A stretch of 64,000 bases of DNA from Marinilactibacillus sp036039175 (GCF_036039175.1 NZ_JAYXKP010000009.1:15330-79329), one strand, 5' to 3'; positions 18,324-26,845 are shown, numbered from the stretch's first letter. The notes: generated by a model from the sequence alone, not told the origin. A program made the numbers and translations.

Positions 18324-19280
18324 GTGGAGAAAAAATTATATGAACATCGCATGGATGAGCAAGTAAACTTGTTCTTGCTAATCAAGTCATCAGAAGAAAA
18401 GACGACTAGAAATGGAAAACCATATCTAGCTTTTACTTTTCAGGATACGAGTGGTGAAATGTCGGCTAATTACTGGGATGCTTCTGAAGAAGATGTTGAA
18501 ATTTTCCGTTCTGGTGCTGTCGTTAAAGTGAATGGAAAGAGAGAAGAGTATAAAGGGAGCCCGCAGTTAAAAATCAATGCGATTCGAGTAGCTACAGAAG
18601 GTGAACCAGCGAATCCTGAACTTTATGTTGAAAGGGCACCTATCAAGAAAGAAAAAATGATTGAACAATTCAATAAGGCGATTTTTGATATTACGAATGC
18701 GAATATGAATCGAATTGTTCGACATATTATGAATAAATACCAGAAAGACTTTTTCCAGAGCCCAGCTGCTAAGACTAATCACCATGCTTTTTTAGGTGGT
18801 TTGGCCTATCACACGATTTCTATGCTTGGAATCGCGCGTTCAATTGTGGAGCAATATGACTTTTTGGATCAGTCTTTACTCTTTTCTGGTCTAATCCTTC
18901 ATGATGTTGGGAAAGTGGTGGAATTGTCCGGACCAACTGCCACAGAGTACACGCTTGAAGGTAAGTTGATTGGACACATTGTAATTGTACACGAAGAGAT
19001 CTCTAAAGCTTGTCAGCAACTGAAAATTGATGAATCAAATGAAGATGTTGTTTTATTAAAACATATGGTGTTGTCTCATCATGGACAGTTGGAGTATGGA
19101 TCTCCTGTCAGGCCGCAAGTTCCCGAAGCAGAAGCCCTTCACTACATTGATCAGATTGATGCTAGAATGAATATGCTCCAATCAGCAATCAACAAAACGG
19201 AAAAAGGAGCATTTTCAGAACGACTTTGGGCTATGGAGAATCGATCTTTTTATCGTTCAAACCTTTCGGATAAATTGTAA
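18324..19280 (+). CDS. yhaM: 3'-5' exoribonuclease YhaM
   Basis: YhaM trims RNA (and single-stranded DNA) 3' ends. Residues about 10-100 form an OB-fold (LLIKSSEEKTTRNGKPYLAFTFQD). The HD-hydrolase domain follows, with HHAFLGGLAYH, LILHDVGK and LSHHGQ as metal ligands. I prefer the GTG at 18324 (MEKKLYEHRMDEQ), nine bases after AAAGGG, which gives 318 residues, close to the Bacillus protein. An in-frame ATG at 18294 with a weaker site would add ten residues. It follows yhaN in the operon. Confidence 0.88.
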   Translation: MEKKLYEHRMDEQVNLFLLIKSSEEKTTRNGKPYLAFTFQDTSGEMSANYWDASEEDVEIFRSGAVVKVNGKREEYKGSPQLKINAIRVATEGEPANPELYVERAPIKKEKMIEQFNKAIFDITNANMNRIVRHIMNKYQKDFFQSPAAKTNHHAFLGGLAYHTISMLGIARSIVEQYDFLDQSLLFSGLILHDVGKVVELSGPTATEYTLEGKLIGHIVIVHEEISKACQQLKIDESNEDVVLLKHMVLSHHGQLEYGSPVRPQVPEAEALHYIDQIDARMNMLQSAINKTEKGAFSERLWAMENRSFYRSNLSDKL

Positions 19281-19375
19281 AAATCAGTACAACTTCAATT
19301 ATTATTCAAACTCATGAATAATGTGTAAATATTCTTAGCATTTTAGTGAAAAGCGGGTTTTTATTGTGACATAGG

Positions 19376-19404
19376 TTTAAAAATCATCAATGCTGTGGTA
19401 TATT
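19376..19404 (+). promoter_or_regulatory. Putative prsA promoter (extended -10)
   Basis: TGG precedes TATATT (19399-19404), and TTTAAA lies 17 bases upstream. The leader to prsA would be about 118 bases. Confidence 0.5.
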
Positions 19405-19528
19405 AATCAAAGAATAGAAGAGTAAAACAAAGCGAATTGATGGAAAGCTGTCATAAAATGAGCTTGTATAGATTTGCTAAATGTTTTCGATTTTAAAACT
19501 TATAGAAGTAGGATGTGTAAAGTAAAAT

Positions 19529-20563
19529 ATGAAAAAATGGTTAATCGCTACAATGGCTTGTTCAGGAATATTACTTGCAAGTTGTTCTAATAGCCCAGAA
19601 GTTGCTTCTACCGAAAACGGAAGAATTAGAGAAGATGCACTATATGATCGTATGAAAAATGAAGTAACGCAATCTGGTCAAAAATACGGAGAACAAATGC
19701 TTCAACAAATGTTACTTGAAGATATTTTAGAAAATGCTCATGGTGATCAAGTATCAGAAGAAGATGTTGATGCTGAATTTGAATCAGAAGCTGAACAATA
19801 TGGTGGTGTTGACCAGTTCGAGGAACTGATTGCGAACCAAGGGTTAGAAGTTGATGAGTTAAAGAAAACAATGCGTACATCTCTATTAGTTGAAAAAGCT
19901 ATTACAGAATATGCAGATTTCTCTGATGAGGATATCCAAGAAGCATATGATAATTATGCAGTAAACAATACAGTTGCACATATTCTTGTTGAAGACGAAG
20001 AAACTGCTAATGATATTATCGGACAGTTGAATGATGGAGCAGATTTTGCTGAACTTGTTCAAGAATTCTCTACAGATACCGCTTCAGTAGCAAATAATGG
20101 TGAAATGGAATTAGTAGAAGGTCAGTTCGTTCCTGAGTTTGAAGAAGCTGCGAATGCTTTGGAAAACGAAGGTGACATCACTCAAGAACCCGTTCAATCA
20201 GAATTTGGATACCACATTATTAAGTTAGTTAGTGTAGGAGAAAAAGGCTCGCTTGAGGAAGAGAAAGCTACGATTCAAGAGAATATGATTGCTGAGAAAT
20301 TAGCAGATCAAGCTTACGTTCAAGAAGTGATCTCTTCTTTAGTAGCAGACGCTAACGTGCAAATTGCTGATGAGGACCTGAGCAATGCCATGAGCGCTTA
20401 TATGGAACCGGCGATGGGAGAAGAACAGCCAGTTGAAGAAGAAATACCGGCTGATGATACAACAGATATGGAAGAAAACACAGAAGAAAATTCTGATGAA
20501 AACACAGATACAGAAGCAGATACGGAAACAGATACAGAAGAAAACACAGAAGATTCAGAATAA
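19529..20563 (+). CDS. prsA: Foldase lipoprotein PrsA (parvulin-type prolyl isomerase)
   Basis: PrsA is anchored outside the membrane and folds secreted proteins and penicillin-binding proteins. A lipoprotein signal peptide ends LLASC, with lipidated Cys19. A SurA-like N-terminal domain follows. The parvulin domain covers about 150-235: VAHILVEDEETA, GADFAELVQEFSTD, VPEFEEAANAL and EFGYHIIKLV. The last ~60 residues are a low-complexity Glu/Asp/Thr/Asn tail. Length is 344 residues, slightly long because of the tail. It keeps the Bacillus position between yhaM and hit-ecsAB. Confidence 0.94.
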   Translation: MKKWLIATMACSGILLASCSNSPEVASTENGRIREDALYDRMKNEVTQSGQKYGEQMLQQMLLEDILENAHGDQVSEEDVDAEFESEAEQYGGVDQFEELIANQGLEVDELKKTMRTSLLVEKAITEYADFSDEDIQEAYDNYAVNNTVAHILVEDEETANDIIGQLNDGADFAELVQEFSTDTASVANNGEMELVEGQFVPEFEEAANALENEGDITQEPVQSEFGYHIIKLVSVGEKGSLEEEKATIQENMIAEKLADQAYVQEVISSLVADANVQIADEDLSNAMSAYMEPAMGEEQPVEEEIPADDTTDMEENTEENSDENTDTEADTETDTEENTEDSE

Positions 20564-20581
20564 TCTTCTCTTATTTCATAA

Positions 20582-20618
20582 TAAAAAGAAGGCCTGCCAT
20601 TTGGCGGGCCTTCTTTTT
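20582..20618. terminator. Bidirectional terminator between prsA and yhaH
   Basis: AAAAAGAAGGCC pairs perfectly with GGCCTTCTTTTT, and serves the two convergent genes. Confidence 0.9.
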
Positions 20619-20626
20619 ATATGTCA

Positions 20627-20986
20627 TTATTTCACAGTCGTACTTTTAATATTCACAGTCGCTACTTCAATATCTTTACTGATTTTGTCAGTTTTTCTTT
20701 GAATTCTTTCTATTCTCGGTTGAGCTTCATACATATATTCATTCGAAAGAGCTTGGATATCTGTGATGAATTCAGTCTGTAATTTCATTCCTTCGTCCGT
20801 TAAATTTTGCATGGCTGCTTTCAAGTCACTGACTTTGTCATTTACATCCTTTACGTGATCGGTCGTATCATCGATATAATTTTTCAGTTTTTCTTGATTT
20901 TCTTTACCTGATCTAGGTGTTGTTAATAATCCGTACGTACCACCTAGAATGATTCCGCTTAAACTTCCTAGTATAAAATGTTTCAT
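20627..20986 (-). CDS. yhaH: YtxH/YhaH-family small membrane-anchored protein
   Basis: A 119-residue protein with an N-terminal hydrophobic segment (FILGSLSGIILGGTYGLL), the TTPRSGKE motif typical of the YtxH family, and a long helical, probably coiled-coil remainder. Function is unknown; YtxH-domain proteins are linked to general stress in other Bacillota. The start overlaps the hit stop codon by four bases (ATGA), with GGAGGGA upstream, so it is translated with hit. The same pair occurs in Bacillus. Confidence 0.85.
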   Translation of the reverse strand: MKHFILGSLSGIILGGTYGLLTTPRSGKENQEKLKNYIDDTTDHVKDVNDKVSDLKAAMQNLTDEGMKLQTEFITDIQALSNEYMYEAQPRIERIQRKTDKISKDIEVATVNIKSTTVK

Positions 20987-21420
20987 TTTGTCATTCCCTC
21001 CAATGCCTTTATTAATTCTGATTGTATGTTATCTAATTCTGCATCAGTGTATTGATCAGAATTGTCTGACCACTTCAGACCGAAGTCATCATTTTCACTG
21101 TATCTTGGCAATAAATGAATATGACTATGGAAAACTGTCTGCGAAGCGACCGCCTCATTGTTCATTAAAATATTTAACCCTTTAACGTCAGGATTGTGTT
21201 CTTTAACGGCTTTTGCCACTATAGGAAGACTTGAAAATACATTTGCTGCCAAATCTTCATCGTATTCAAAAATGTTTCGAACGGGTTTCTTTGTAATGAT
21301 CAATGTGTGACCTCTAGTAACTTGTGACAAATCCATTATAGCAATCACATGCTCATTCTCAAAAATTTTACGAGCAGGAATTTCTTCCTTTATAATTTTA
21401 GTGAAAATACTGTCTGTCAT
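20983..21420 (-). CDS. hit: HIT-family hydrolase (Hit/HinT-like)
   Basis: A histidine-triad nucleotide hydrolase that typically cleaves AMP or ADP from phosphoramidates. The core shows IFTKIIKEEIPARKI, IMDLSQVTRGHTLII, GLNILMNNE and the triad HSHIHLLPRY. Length is 145 residues from the ATG at 21420, which is spaced eight bases from GAGG; the alternative ATG at 21426 is too close to it. It is divergent from ecsA and co-translated with yhaH. Confidence 0.92.
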   Translation of the reverse strand: MTDSIFTKIIKEEIPARKIFENEHVIAIMDLSQVTRGHTLIITKKPVRNIFEYDEDLAANVFSSLPIVAKAVKEHNPDVKGLNILMNNEAVASQTVFHSHIHLLPRYSENDDFGLKWSDNSDQYTDAELDNIQSELIKALEGMTK

Positions 21421-21444
21421 TTTCATTCCTCATTTCGTTTTAAC

Positions 21445-21460
21445 GATCATCTATATGATC
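21445..21460. repeat. Inverted repeat upstream of hit
   Basis: GATCAT-CTAT-ATGATC is a perfect six-base palindrome with a four-base centre, in the hit/ecsA divergent region 25 bases before hit. It could be an operator. Confidence 0.4.
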
Positions 21461-21542
21461 TCATGATTTATTCTAGTTTAGCATAGAATCTAGCAATTTA
21501 ATAAAAAGAAGCCTATTTCTTCCTCAGCTCTATTTGAACTTA

Positions 21543-21551
21543 TGGTAAAAT
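21543..21551 (+). promoter_or_regulatory. Putative extended -10 of ecsAB
   Basis: TGG precedes TAAAAT, 32 bases before ecsA. No clear -35 is seen. Confidence 0.45.
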
Positions 21552-21582
21552 ATAGAGAACTCGAATAGGAGGAAGTTTAAAT

Positions 21583-22323
21583 ATGAGCTTACAGATACAA
21601 CTTGTCACAGGAGGCTATACAAGAAGACCTATTCTTAAAGAAGTATCCTTTGATGTCTCAGATGGTGAATTAGTAGGATTGATAGGACTGAATGGCGCCG
21701 GTAAGAGTACAACGATTAAGCATATTATGGGTTTGCTGGAACCTTTTGAAGGCAACATTACATTAAATGGAAAAACAATTAATGAAGATAGTATAGAATA
21801 TAGAAAAAATATTGGATTTGTTCCGGAAACACCAGTTTTATATGACGAAATGACGTTAAAAGAACATATAGAAATAACGGCTATGGCTTATGGTATTGAA
21901 AAAGAAATGGCTTTTAAAAGAGCTGAGCCATTACTTTCTTTGTTTAGATTAAAAGACCGATTGGAATGGTTTCCATCGGATTTTTCTAAAGGAATGAAAC
22001 AAAAAGTCATGATTGTTTGCGCATTTTTGATAGAACCTAGCCTTTACGTAATAGATGAACCTTTCTTAGGGTTAGATCCTTTAGCGATAAGAGATTTACT
22101 TAAATTGATGGAAGAAAGAAAACAAGCGGGCGCATCTATACTGATGTCTACTCACGTTTTGACGAATGCAGAAAAAATCTGTGATTCTTTTGTCATCCTT
22201 CATGATGGAAAAGTATTTGCGAAAGGTAACCTAAAGGAACTTCAACTAGAATTTCAGATGCCTGGAGCAAGTTTAGATGAGATATATGGACGTCTGGCTG
22301 ACGAAGAAGGTTTTGCAGTATGA
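21583..22323 (+). CDS. ecsA: ABC transporter ATP-binding protein EcsA
   Basis: The ATPase of the Ecs ABC transporter, which affects secretion, regulated membrane proteolysis and competence in Bacillus. Motifs are Walker A GLNGAGKST (about 36-44), Q-loop FVPETPVLY, signature FSKGMKQKVMI (a variant of LSGGQ), Walker B LYVIDEPFLGLDP, and switch His in STHVL. Length is 246 residues. It overlaps ecsB by four bases (ATGA), so the two are translationally coupled. Confidence 0.92.
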   Translation: MSLQIQLVTGGYTRRPILKEVSFDVSDGELVGLIGLNGAGKSTTIKHIMGLLEPFEGNITLNGKTINEDSIEYRKNIGFVPETPVLYDEMTLKEHIEITAMAYGIEKEMAFKRAEPLLSLFRLKDRLEWFPSDFSKGMKQKVMIVCAFLIEPSLYVIDEPFLGLDPLAIRDLLKLMEERKQAGASILMSTHVLTNAEKICDSFVILHDGKVFAKGNLKELQLEFQMPGASLDEIYGRLADEEGFAV

Positions 22324-23543
22324 CGATTCAATCATTGTTTAAACAACGATCCTCGATTCATTTCAAGCAGCTCTCAAGGTATATGAAATATGTCTTGAAT
22401 GATCATTTTGTGTTGGCATTATTGCTGATACTTGGAGCTGCTGGGTTTGGCTACTCGAATTACGTCCAGACAATTGAACAGGGTGCTATATTGCCTCGTC
22501 TTATTTTATTAATTCTTATGGTGGGTGTTGTAGCTGGCGGAACAATCACCACATTGATGCAACAAGCAGACATCGCTTTTTTATTGCCATTAGAATCAGA
22601 GGTTATCCCTGTCTTGAAAAAAGGTGTTTTGAAAAGCTTGCTAATATTAGCTTTTCCGGTAGCTTTCGTGTCTGCGGCAGCTATGCCTTTGCTAGTCGCA
22701 ACGCAAGGTATAAGCTTTAATGTCTGGCCGCTTTTTTTAGTTACGTCAGTTCTCTTTAAATACATTGATTTGAATTTTCAATTTATGAGTTTTTTTCAGA
22801 GTGATGTTGTAAAGAGAGGGTTATATACTCATGCAGGAAAAATAATCAGTTTACTTGGATTTACCTTGAGCATATTTGTAGAATTATCTATCGGGCTGAT
22901 TTTTTCTCTAACAATTATCTTGATACAGTTCATATATAGTAAAAAAATGAATCAAGCATCTAATAGATTACAATGGAACGATGTGATCGCAAAAGAAGAA
23001 AATAGACAGCAGAAACTCTATCGATTCATCAACTTATTCACGGAGGTTTCTTTTGTTGAATCACATCCAAGAAGGTTGAAATGGTTAGACAAAATCATAG
23101 AATTTCAGTCTGGGAAATTCCCGCAACCACATTACTTTTATATTTTAAGATCTTTCTACAGAAACCCTTCCTACAGCGGACTTGTCAGTAGATTAGTTTT
23201 AATTGGTGTGTTGTTGATTTCATTCAGTACAACGATTGTTTTGAACCTGATGCTATCGGTACTTTTTCTATACCTAATTGGTTTCCAATTGATGCCGATT
23301 TACCAGCAGTTTAAACAAAATTTCTATTTTCAATTGTACCCGATTCAAGAGACTGGTAAAATAAAATCCATCCAGCGTTTAATAACGGAAGTTCTTGCAG
23401 TCGTTTTGGTTATTTTTACTCTTACAGGATTAGCCAGAGATATTTATAGCGGTGCAAGTATACTCTTAGTTGGAATAATCTTTATCCTATTGTTTACAAG
23501 ACTGTATTTACCTAAGCGTTTAAAACGGATGGAACAATTTTAA
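22320..23543 (+). CDS. ecsB: ABC transporter permease EcsB
   Basis: The 407-residue integral membrane subunit of the Ecs transporter. Hydrophobic segments occur at about 30-50, 60-80, 100-120, 125-145, 170-210, 290-330 and 355-400. The conserved soluble part FVESHPRRLKWLDKII lies in the long central loop. No cysteine or enzyme motifs are seen. The call rests on position directly behind ecsA and the overall pattern of EcsB proteins. Confidence 0.88.
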   Translation: MTIQSLFKQRSSIHFKQLSRYMKYVLNDHFVLALLLILGAAGFGYSNYVQTIEQGAILPRLILLILMVGVVAGGTITTLMQQADIAFLLPLESEVIPVLKKGVLKSLLILAFPVAFVSAAAMPLLVATQGISFNVWPLFLVTSVLFKYIDLNFQFMSFFQSDVVKRGLYTHAGKIISLLGFTLSIFVELSIGLIFSLTIILIQFIYSKKMNQASNRLQWNDVIAKEENRQQKLYRFINLFTEVSFVESHPRRLKWLDKIIEFQSGKFPQPHYFYILRSFYRNPSYSGLVSRLVLIGVLLISFSTTIVLNLMLSVLFLYLIGFQLMPIYQQFKQNFYFQLYPIQETGKIKSIQRLITEVLAVVLVIFTLTGLARDIYSGASILLVGIIFILLFTRLYLPKRLKRMEQF

Positions 23544-23565
23544 TTAAAGAAACGAGGAAAAAGAC

Positions 23566-24423
23566 ATGAAAGTAATCTGGAATAGTCAAATTGTTGATCG
23601 AGAAGAAGTTAAAATAGATCCAGAAGATAGAGGATACCAGTTCGGTGATGGAATATACGAAGTAGTAAGAGCTTATAACGGTCATTTTTTTGGCTTAGAT
23701 GAGCATGTCGACCGGCTATATTCTAGTGCGGATAAGATTGAAATGATTATGCCTCAATCAAAAGAAGAAATGAAAACTCTGATGACTAAATTATTAAATG
23801 AGAGCGAAGTACAAACTGGAAATCTCTATCTACAGGCAACTAGAGGAGTAGCTTCTCCAAGAAATCATGTATACCCTGATATGAGCGTTTTACCAACGAT
23901 AACGGGAAATGTAACAGCAGTACCCAGAAATGCCCAAAAGATAGAAAATGGGATTACGACAATTACAGAACCGGACATTAGATGGTTGAAATGTGATATC
24001 AAATCCATTAGTCTTCTTGGTAATATCATGGTCAAACATGAAGCGCATAAAAAAAATGCTGAAGAAGCAATCTTACATCGTGACGGTATCGTCACAGAGT
24101 GTTCTGCTTCAAACGTTGCAATTGTTAAAGACGGCACAATTTATACTCATCCAGATGGAAATTTGATTTTACCGGGTGTGACAAAAATCGTTTGGCTCAA
24201 ATGTGCAGAAGAATTAGGAATAGAAGTTAAAGAAGAACCTTTCACGTTAGAGCAACTTCAAGAAGCCGATGAAGTCTTTTGTTCAAGTACGACTATTGAA
24301 GTCATGCCTATTCATACGATTGACGGGAAAAAAGTGAATGGCGGTCAACGTGGAAAGGTCACAGAACGATTAGCAGAAGCCTTTAAACTAAAAATAGAAG
24401 AAGCTTGTGGAGAGCTTCTATAA
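23566..24423 (+). CDS. dat: D-amino-acid aminotransferase
   Basis: A fold-type IV, PLP-dependent enzyme that interconverts D-alanine and D-glutamate, feeding cell-wall synthesis. The N-terminus has DRGYQFGDGIYEVVRAYNG. The PLP lysine is in CDIKSISLLGN. Phosphate and substrate contacts are ECSASNVAIV and LPGVTK, then SSTTIEVMPI. Length is 285 residues, typical. It starts 22 bases after ecsB, behind GAGGAAAAAG. Confidence 0.93.
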   Translation: MKVIWNSQIVDREEVKIDPEDRGYQFGDGIYEVVRAYNGHFFGLDEHVDRLYSSADKIEMIMPQSKEEMKTLMTKLLNESEVQTGNLYLQATRGVASPRNHVYPDMSVLPTITGNVTAVPRNAQKIENGITTITEPDIRWLKCDIKSISLLGNIMVKHEAHKKNAEEAILHRDGIVTECSASNVAIVKDGTIYTHPDGNLILPGVTKIVWLKCAEELGIEVKEEPFTLEQLQEADEVFCSSTTIEVMPIHTIDGKKVNGGQRGKVTERLAEAFKLKIEEACGELL

Positions 24424-24541
24424 GATTGAAAACGAATGATGAAAAATAGAAATGAAAGTTAAATTGAACCTGCTCAAATAGCATATAGAACTGTTCTTGG
24501 ACTCAAGTAGTCAGTAATCTAGAAAAAGAACGTCTATCCGC

Positions 24542-24570
24542 TTGACGAGTAGGTCATTTCTTTCTACAAT
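24542..24570 (+). promoter_or_regulatory. Promoter of ccrZ
   Basis: TTGACG - 17 bases - TACAAT, a strong sigma-A-type match placed about 60 bases before the ccrZ start. Confidence 0.75.
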
Positions 24571-24628
24571 AGAAGAGACAATGCTATCAGGAAAGTGAAC
24601 AGGCGAATATGGATAATAAAAGGATTGA

Positions 24629-25411
24629 GTGGATATGGAGTTAGAGAGAGAAACGGGGTGGAAATTACATCCTATAGGTGGAGACACCGGTCAGGCTTAT
24701 ATGGGGACAAAAAATGAAGAGAAGCTTTTTCTAAAGCGGAATTCATCACCATTTTTAGCAGCACTTTCGCTAGAAGGAATTTCTCCTAGATTGATATGGA
24801 CCAAGAGAATTGGAAACGGAGACGTTTTAACGGCACAAGAGTGGTGCAACGGTCGAAATCTTTTTAAAGACGAAATGTTATCTTCTAGAGTTGCCAAAAT
24901 ACTTAAGAAAGTCCATCGTTCTCAAAGTTTGAAAAGAATGCTCCAGCGTATGGGAGGTCATTCCATCACACCGCAGGATCTTCTAGCAGAGTATCAACAA
25001 AACATTCCAGAAGAACTGGCAGAACACCCACAACTTAAAAAAGCGTTGGAATGGGTGCAAGATACTAAACTAGATATCATCAAAGATTCTGAAGTGACCG
25101 TTTGTCATGGAGATGTATCTAGAAAAAACTGGTTGCTGTCTGAAGAAGATGAATTGTATCTCGTTGACTGGGATTCGGCTGTACTAGCGGATCTTGCATA
25201 TGATATAGGACAACTTTTTAGTCGCTATATCGATAAAGAACAATGGGACGGCTGGTTAGTTGAATACGAACACGAGTTAACAGAATCCTTCATGATGCGG
25301 ATTCAATGGTATGTAATTATGACATTATTGATTGATGTCAAGAACGCCCACCGAAAAGGTCAATTTATTAAAATGAACAATTCTATTATTAAGATTGATC
25401 AATTACTTTGA
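24629..25411 (+). CDS. ccrZ: CcrZ/YtmP-family phosphotransferase, cell-cycle regulator
   Basis: A choline/aminoglycoside kinase-fold protein. In pneumococcus, CcrZ binds FtsZ and controls replication initiation through DnaA. The catalytic loop is HGDVSRKNW (Brenner motif with catalytic Asp), and the metal Asp is in LVDWDSA. The N-terminus GDTGQAYMGT and LTAQEWCNGRNL match the CcrZ pattern I recall. Length is 260 residues. The start is GTG 24629 or ATG 24635; both lie behind AAAAGGA. trmB follows, as in streptococci and in Bacillus (ytmP-ytmQ). Confidence 0.87.
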   Translation: MDMELERETGWKLHPIGGDTGQAYMGTKNEEKLFLKRNSSPFLAALSLEGISPRLIWTKRIGNGDVLTAQEWCNGRNLFKDEMLSSRVAKILKKVHRSQSLKRMLQRMGGHSITPQDLLAEYQQNIPEELAEHPQLKKALEWVQDTKLDIIKDSEVTVCHGDVSRKNWLLSEEDELYLVDWDSAVLADLAYDIGQLFSRYIDKEQWDGWLVEYEHELTESFMMRIQWYVIMTLLIDVKNAHRKGQFIKMNNSIIKIDQLL

Positions 25412-25468
25412 TTGAAGAACTGATTCAGGTATTATTCGAAACTACTGAGATTAAATTTATAGAAGAAT

Positions 25469-25507
25469 GGGGATCAGACAATCTTGATTGAATCTGTCCC
25501 TATTTTT
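25469..25507 (+). terminator. Hairpin between ccrZ and trmB
   Basis: An imperfect stem (GGG/CCC, CAGA/TCTG, CAATC/GATTG) is followed by TATTTTT. It could end ccrZ transcripts or attenuate trmB. Confidence 0.5.
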
Positions 25508-25529
25508 ACGTTAAGGAGAGAATAGAGTT

Positions 25530-26177
25530 ATGCGTTTAAGAAACAAACCAGGAGCTGAAGAAAAGTTATTGGAGTACGACCAATATGTTGTAGCTAAACC
25601 TGATGAATGGAAAGGTAAGTGGCAGGATCGATTTGAAAAGAAGCAGCCACTTCATATGGAAATCGGGATGGGTAAAGGTCGGTTTTTAATTGAGATGGCT
25701 AAACAAAATCCTCACATCAACTATTTAGGCATTGAATTACAGACCAGTGTAATTGTATCTGCACTTGAAAAACAAATAGAAGAGGATTTGCCAAATGTTC
25801 AATTGCTTCAGGTGAATGCACAAGATCTTAAAACCTACTTTGAAAAAGGTGAAGTTCAAAGAATCTATTTAACGTTTTCTGATCCATGGCCAAAAAATCG
25901 ACATGAAAAGAGACGTCTAACTTACAAAGACTTTTTGATTAGCTACGAGACTGTACTAGATGATCAGGGGGAACTACATTTTAAAACAGACAATCAAGGA
26001 TTGTTTGAGTACTCATTGATTAGTTTTTCAGAAAAAGGGATGATTTTAAAAGAGTTATACTTGGACCTTCATAATAGTGATGTCGAAGGCAATATTATGA
26101 CAGAATATGAAGAGAAATTTTCGAAAAAAGGCAATCGTATTTATAAAACAGTGGCTTACTTTCCGGAGCAAAACTAA
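25530..26177 (+). CDS. trmB: tRNA (guanine-N7)-methyltransferase TrmB
   Basis: TrmB makes m7G46 in the variable loop of tRNA using S-adenosylmethionine. Motifs are LHMEIGMGKGRFLIEMA (SAM-binding glycines), NYLGIELQ, and FSDPWPKNRHEKRRL, which carries the family's catalytic region. LHFKTDNQGLFEYS follows near the C-terminus. Length is 215 residues, normal. The ATG at 25530 follows AAGGAGAG. Confidence 0.96.
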   Translation: MRLRNKPGAEEKLLEYDQYVVAKPDEWKGKWQDRFEKKQPLHMEIGMGKGRFLIEMAKQNPHINYLGIELQTSVIVSALEKQIEEDLPNVQLLQVNAQDLKTYFEKGEVQRIYLTFSDPWPKNRHEKRRLTYKDFLISYETVLDDQGELHFKTDNQGLFEYSLISFSEKGMILKELYLDLHNSDVEGNIMTEYEEKFSKKGNRIYKTVAYFPEQN

Positions 26178-26231
26178 TCAAAAAAAGCGTAACAGATGCG
26201 ATTAGTCGCACCTGTTACGCTTTTTTTGATT
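26176..26231. terminator. Long bidirectional terminator between trmB and the small minus-strand gene
   Basis: A near-perfect hairpin (AAAAAAAGCGTAACAG paired with CTGTTACGCTTTTTTT, plus an inner TGCG/CGCA). Its outer bases overlap the stop codons of both convergent genes. Confidence 0.95.
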
Positions 26232-26568
26232 AAACTCTATATAAATCAATTAAACTGCCTGTATAAGCGTCCGCTATAAATTCGTACTGAACTAAAATAC
26301 CTTCTTCTAGTCTTGAAATTCCGCCATAATAAACATCAGTAGAATAAGCAAATTTTTTCCAAGGTACTTTTGTCAGTTCAATCCACGATCCATCAATAGG
26401 ACCTTCTTCACGAAACTGATCTTTAATGGCTTCAAGAATCGTGTCGGCGTGGATAGCCTGTTTTTTCGAAACTTTAGGATAAAGGAAAAATCCTAGTAAA
26501 AAAGTAACCATAAATCCTAATGCGCCTAATAAGTAGGTTGCTTGCTTTTGGTTTAATTTATTCTCCAT
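26230..26568 (-). CDS. Small membrane-anchored protein, PepSY-like (YtzB position)
   Basis: A 112-residue protein. Residues about 10-30 form a membrane segment (YLLGALGFMVTFLLGFFLY), and the rest is extracytoplasmic. The end, VQYEFIADAYTGSLIDLYRV, resembles the strand-rich end of PepSY domains (YEFxxDAxTGxIL). Bacillus has a small PepSY gene, ytzB, in the same neighbourhood between trmB and ytoP. The ribosome site GGAGG is eight bases before the ATG. Function is unknown and the family call is tentative. Confidence 0.6.
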   Translation of the reverse strand: MENKLNQKQATYLLGALGFMVTFLLGFFLYPKVSKKQAIHADTILEAIKDQFREEGPIDGSWIELTKVPWKKFAYSTDVYYGGISRLEEGILVQYEFIADAYTGSLIDLYRV

Positions 26569-26663
26569 TGTCTAGCCTCCAGATTATAGTTGCTTATATA
26601 AGGTCTTAAGTTATTTTAACATATATATTATATAAGCGTAATAAGAATATATAGGAAAGAGAC

Positions 26664-26692
26664 TTAAAAAGATGAGAGATTTTGTGTATAAT
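26664..26692 (+). promoter_or_regulatory. Putative ytoP promoter
   Basis: TTAAAA - 17 bases - TATAAT. It would give a leader of about 145 bases. Confidence 0.5.
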
Positions 26693-26810
26693 TGAAAAGA
26701 TTGAACACCCAGAAAGATCAGGATACTGAAGTAAGAAGTTATAAAGTTATATTCGGTACCAATAGGATTATAGTTATGATCAGTTCGATATAAGAAAAAA
26801 TAACGGATCA

Positions 26811-26845
26811 GGAGGCGTCGGGTAAGATACCGACATATCATTATG
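26811..26845 (+). promoter_or_regulatory. Ribosome binding site separated from the ytoP start by a hairpin
   Basis: GGAGG (26811-26815) is 27 bases from the ATG at 26843, too far for normal initiation. The gap contains GTCGGGTAAGATACCGAC (26817-26834), whose arms pair over seven bases with one bulged G. With the stem closed, only nine bases remain between the Shine-Dalgarno and the ATG. No other in-frame ATG, GTG or TTG lies in the gap. Confidence 0.65.

Noticed and set aside
20433..20702. Frame-shifted Lys-rich frame over the prsA tail
   Set aside because: Product of the repetitive 3' end of prsA read in another frame, running through the terminator.
24424..24541. Small gene or RNA between dat and ccrZ
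   Set aside because: No open frame with a ribosome site and no stable structure that I can see.
26611..26841. Minus-strand frame upstream of ytoP
   Set aside because: Composed of Tyr/Ile/Leu from AT-rich intergenic DNA, and it overlaps promoter elements.
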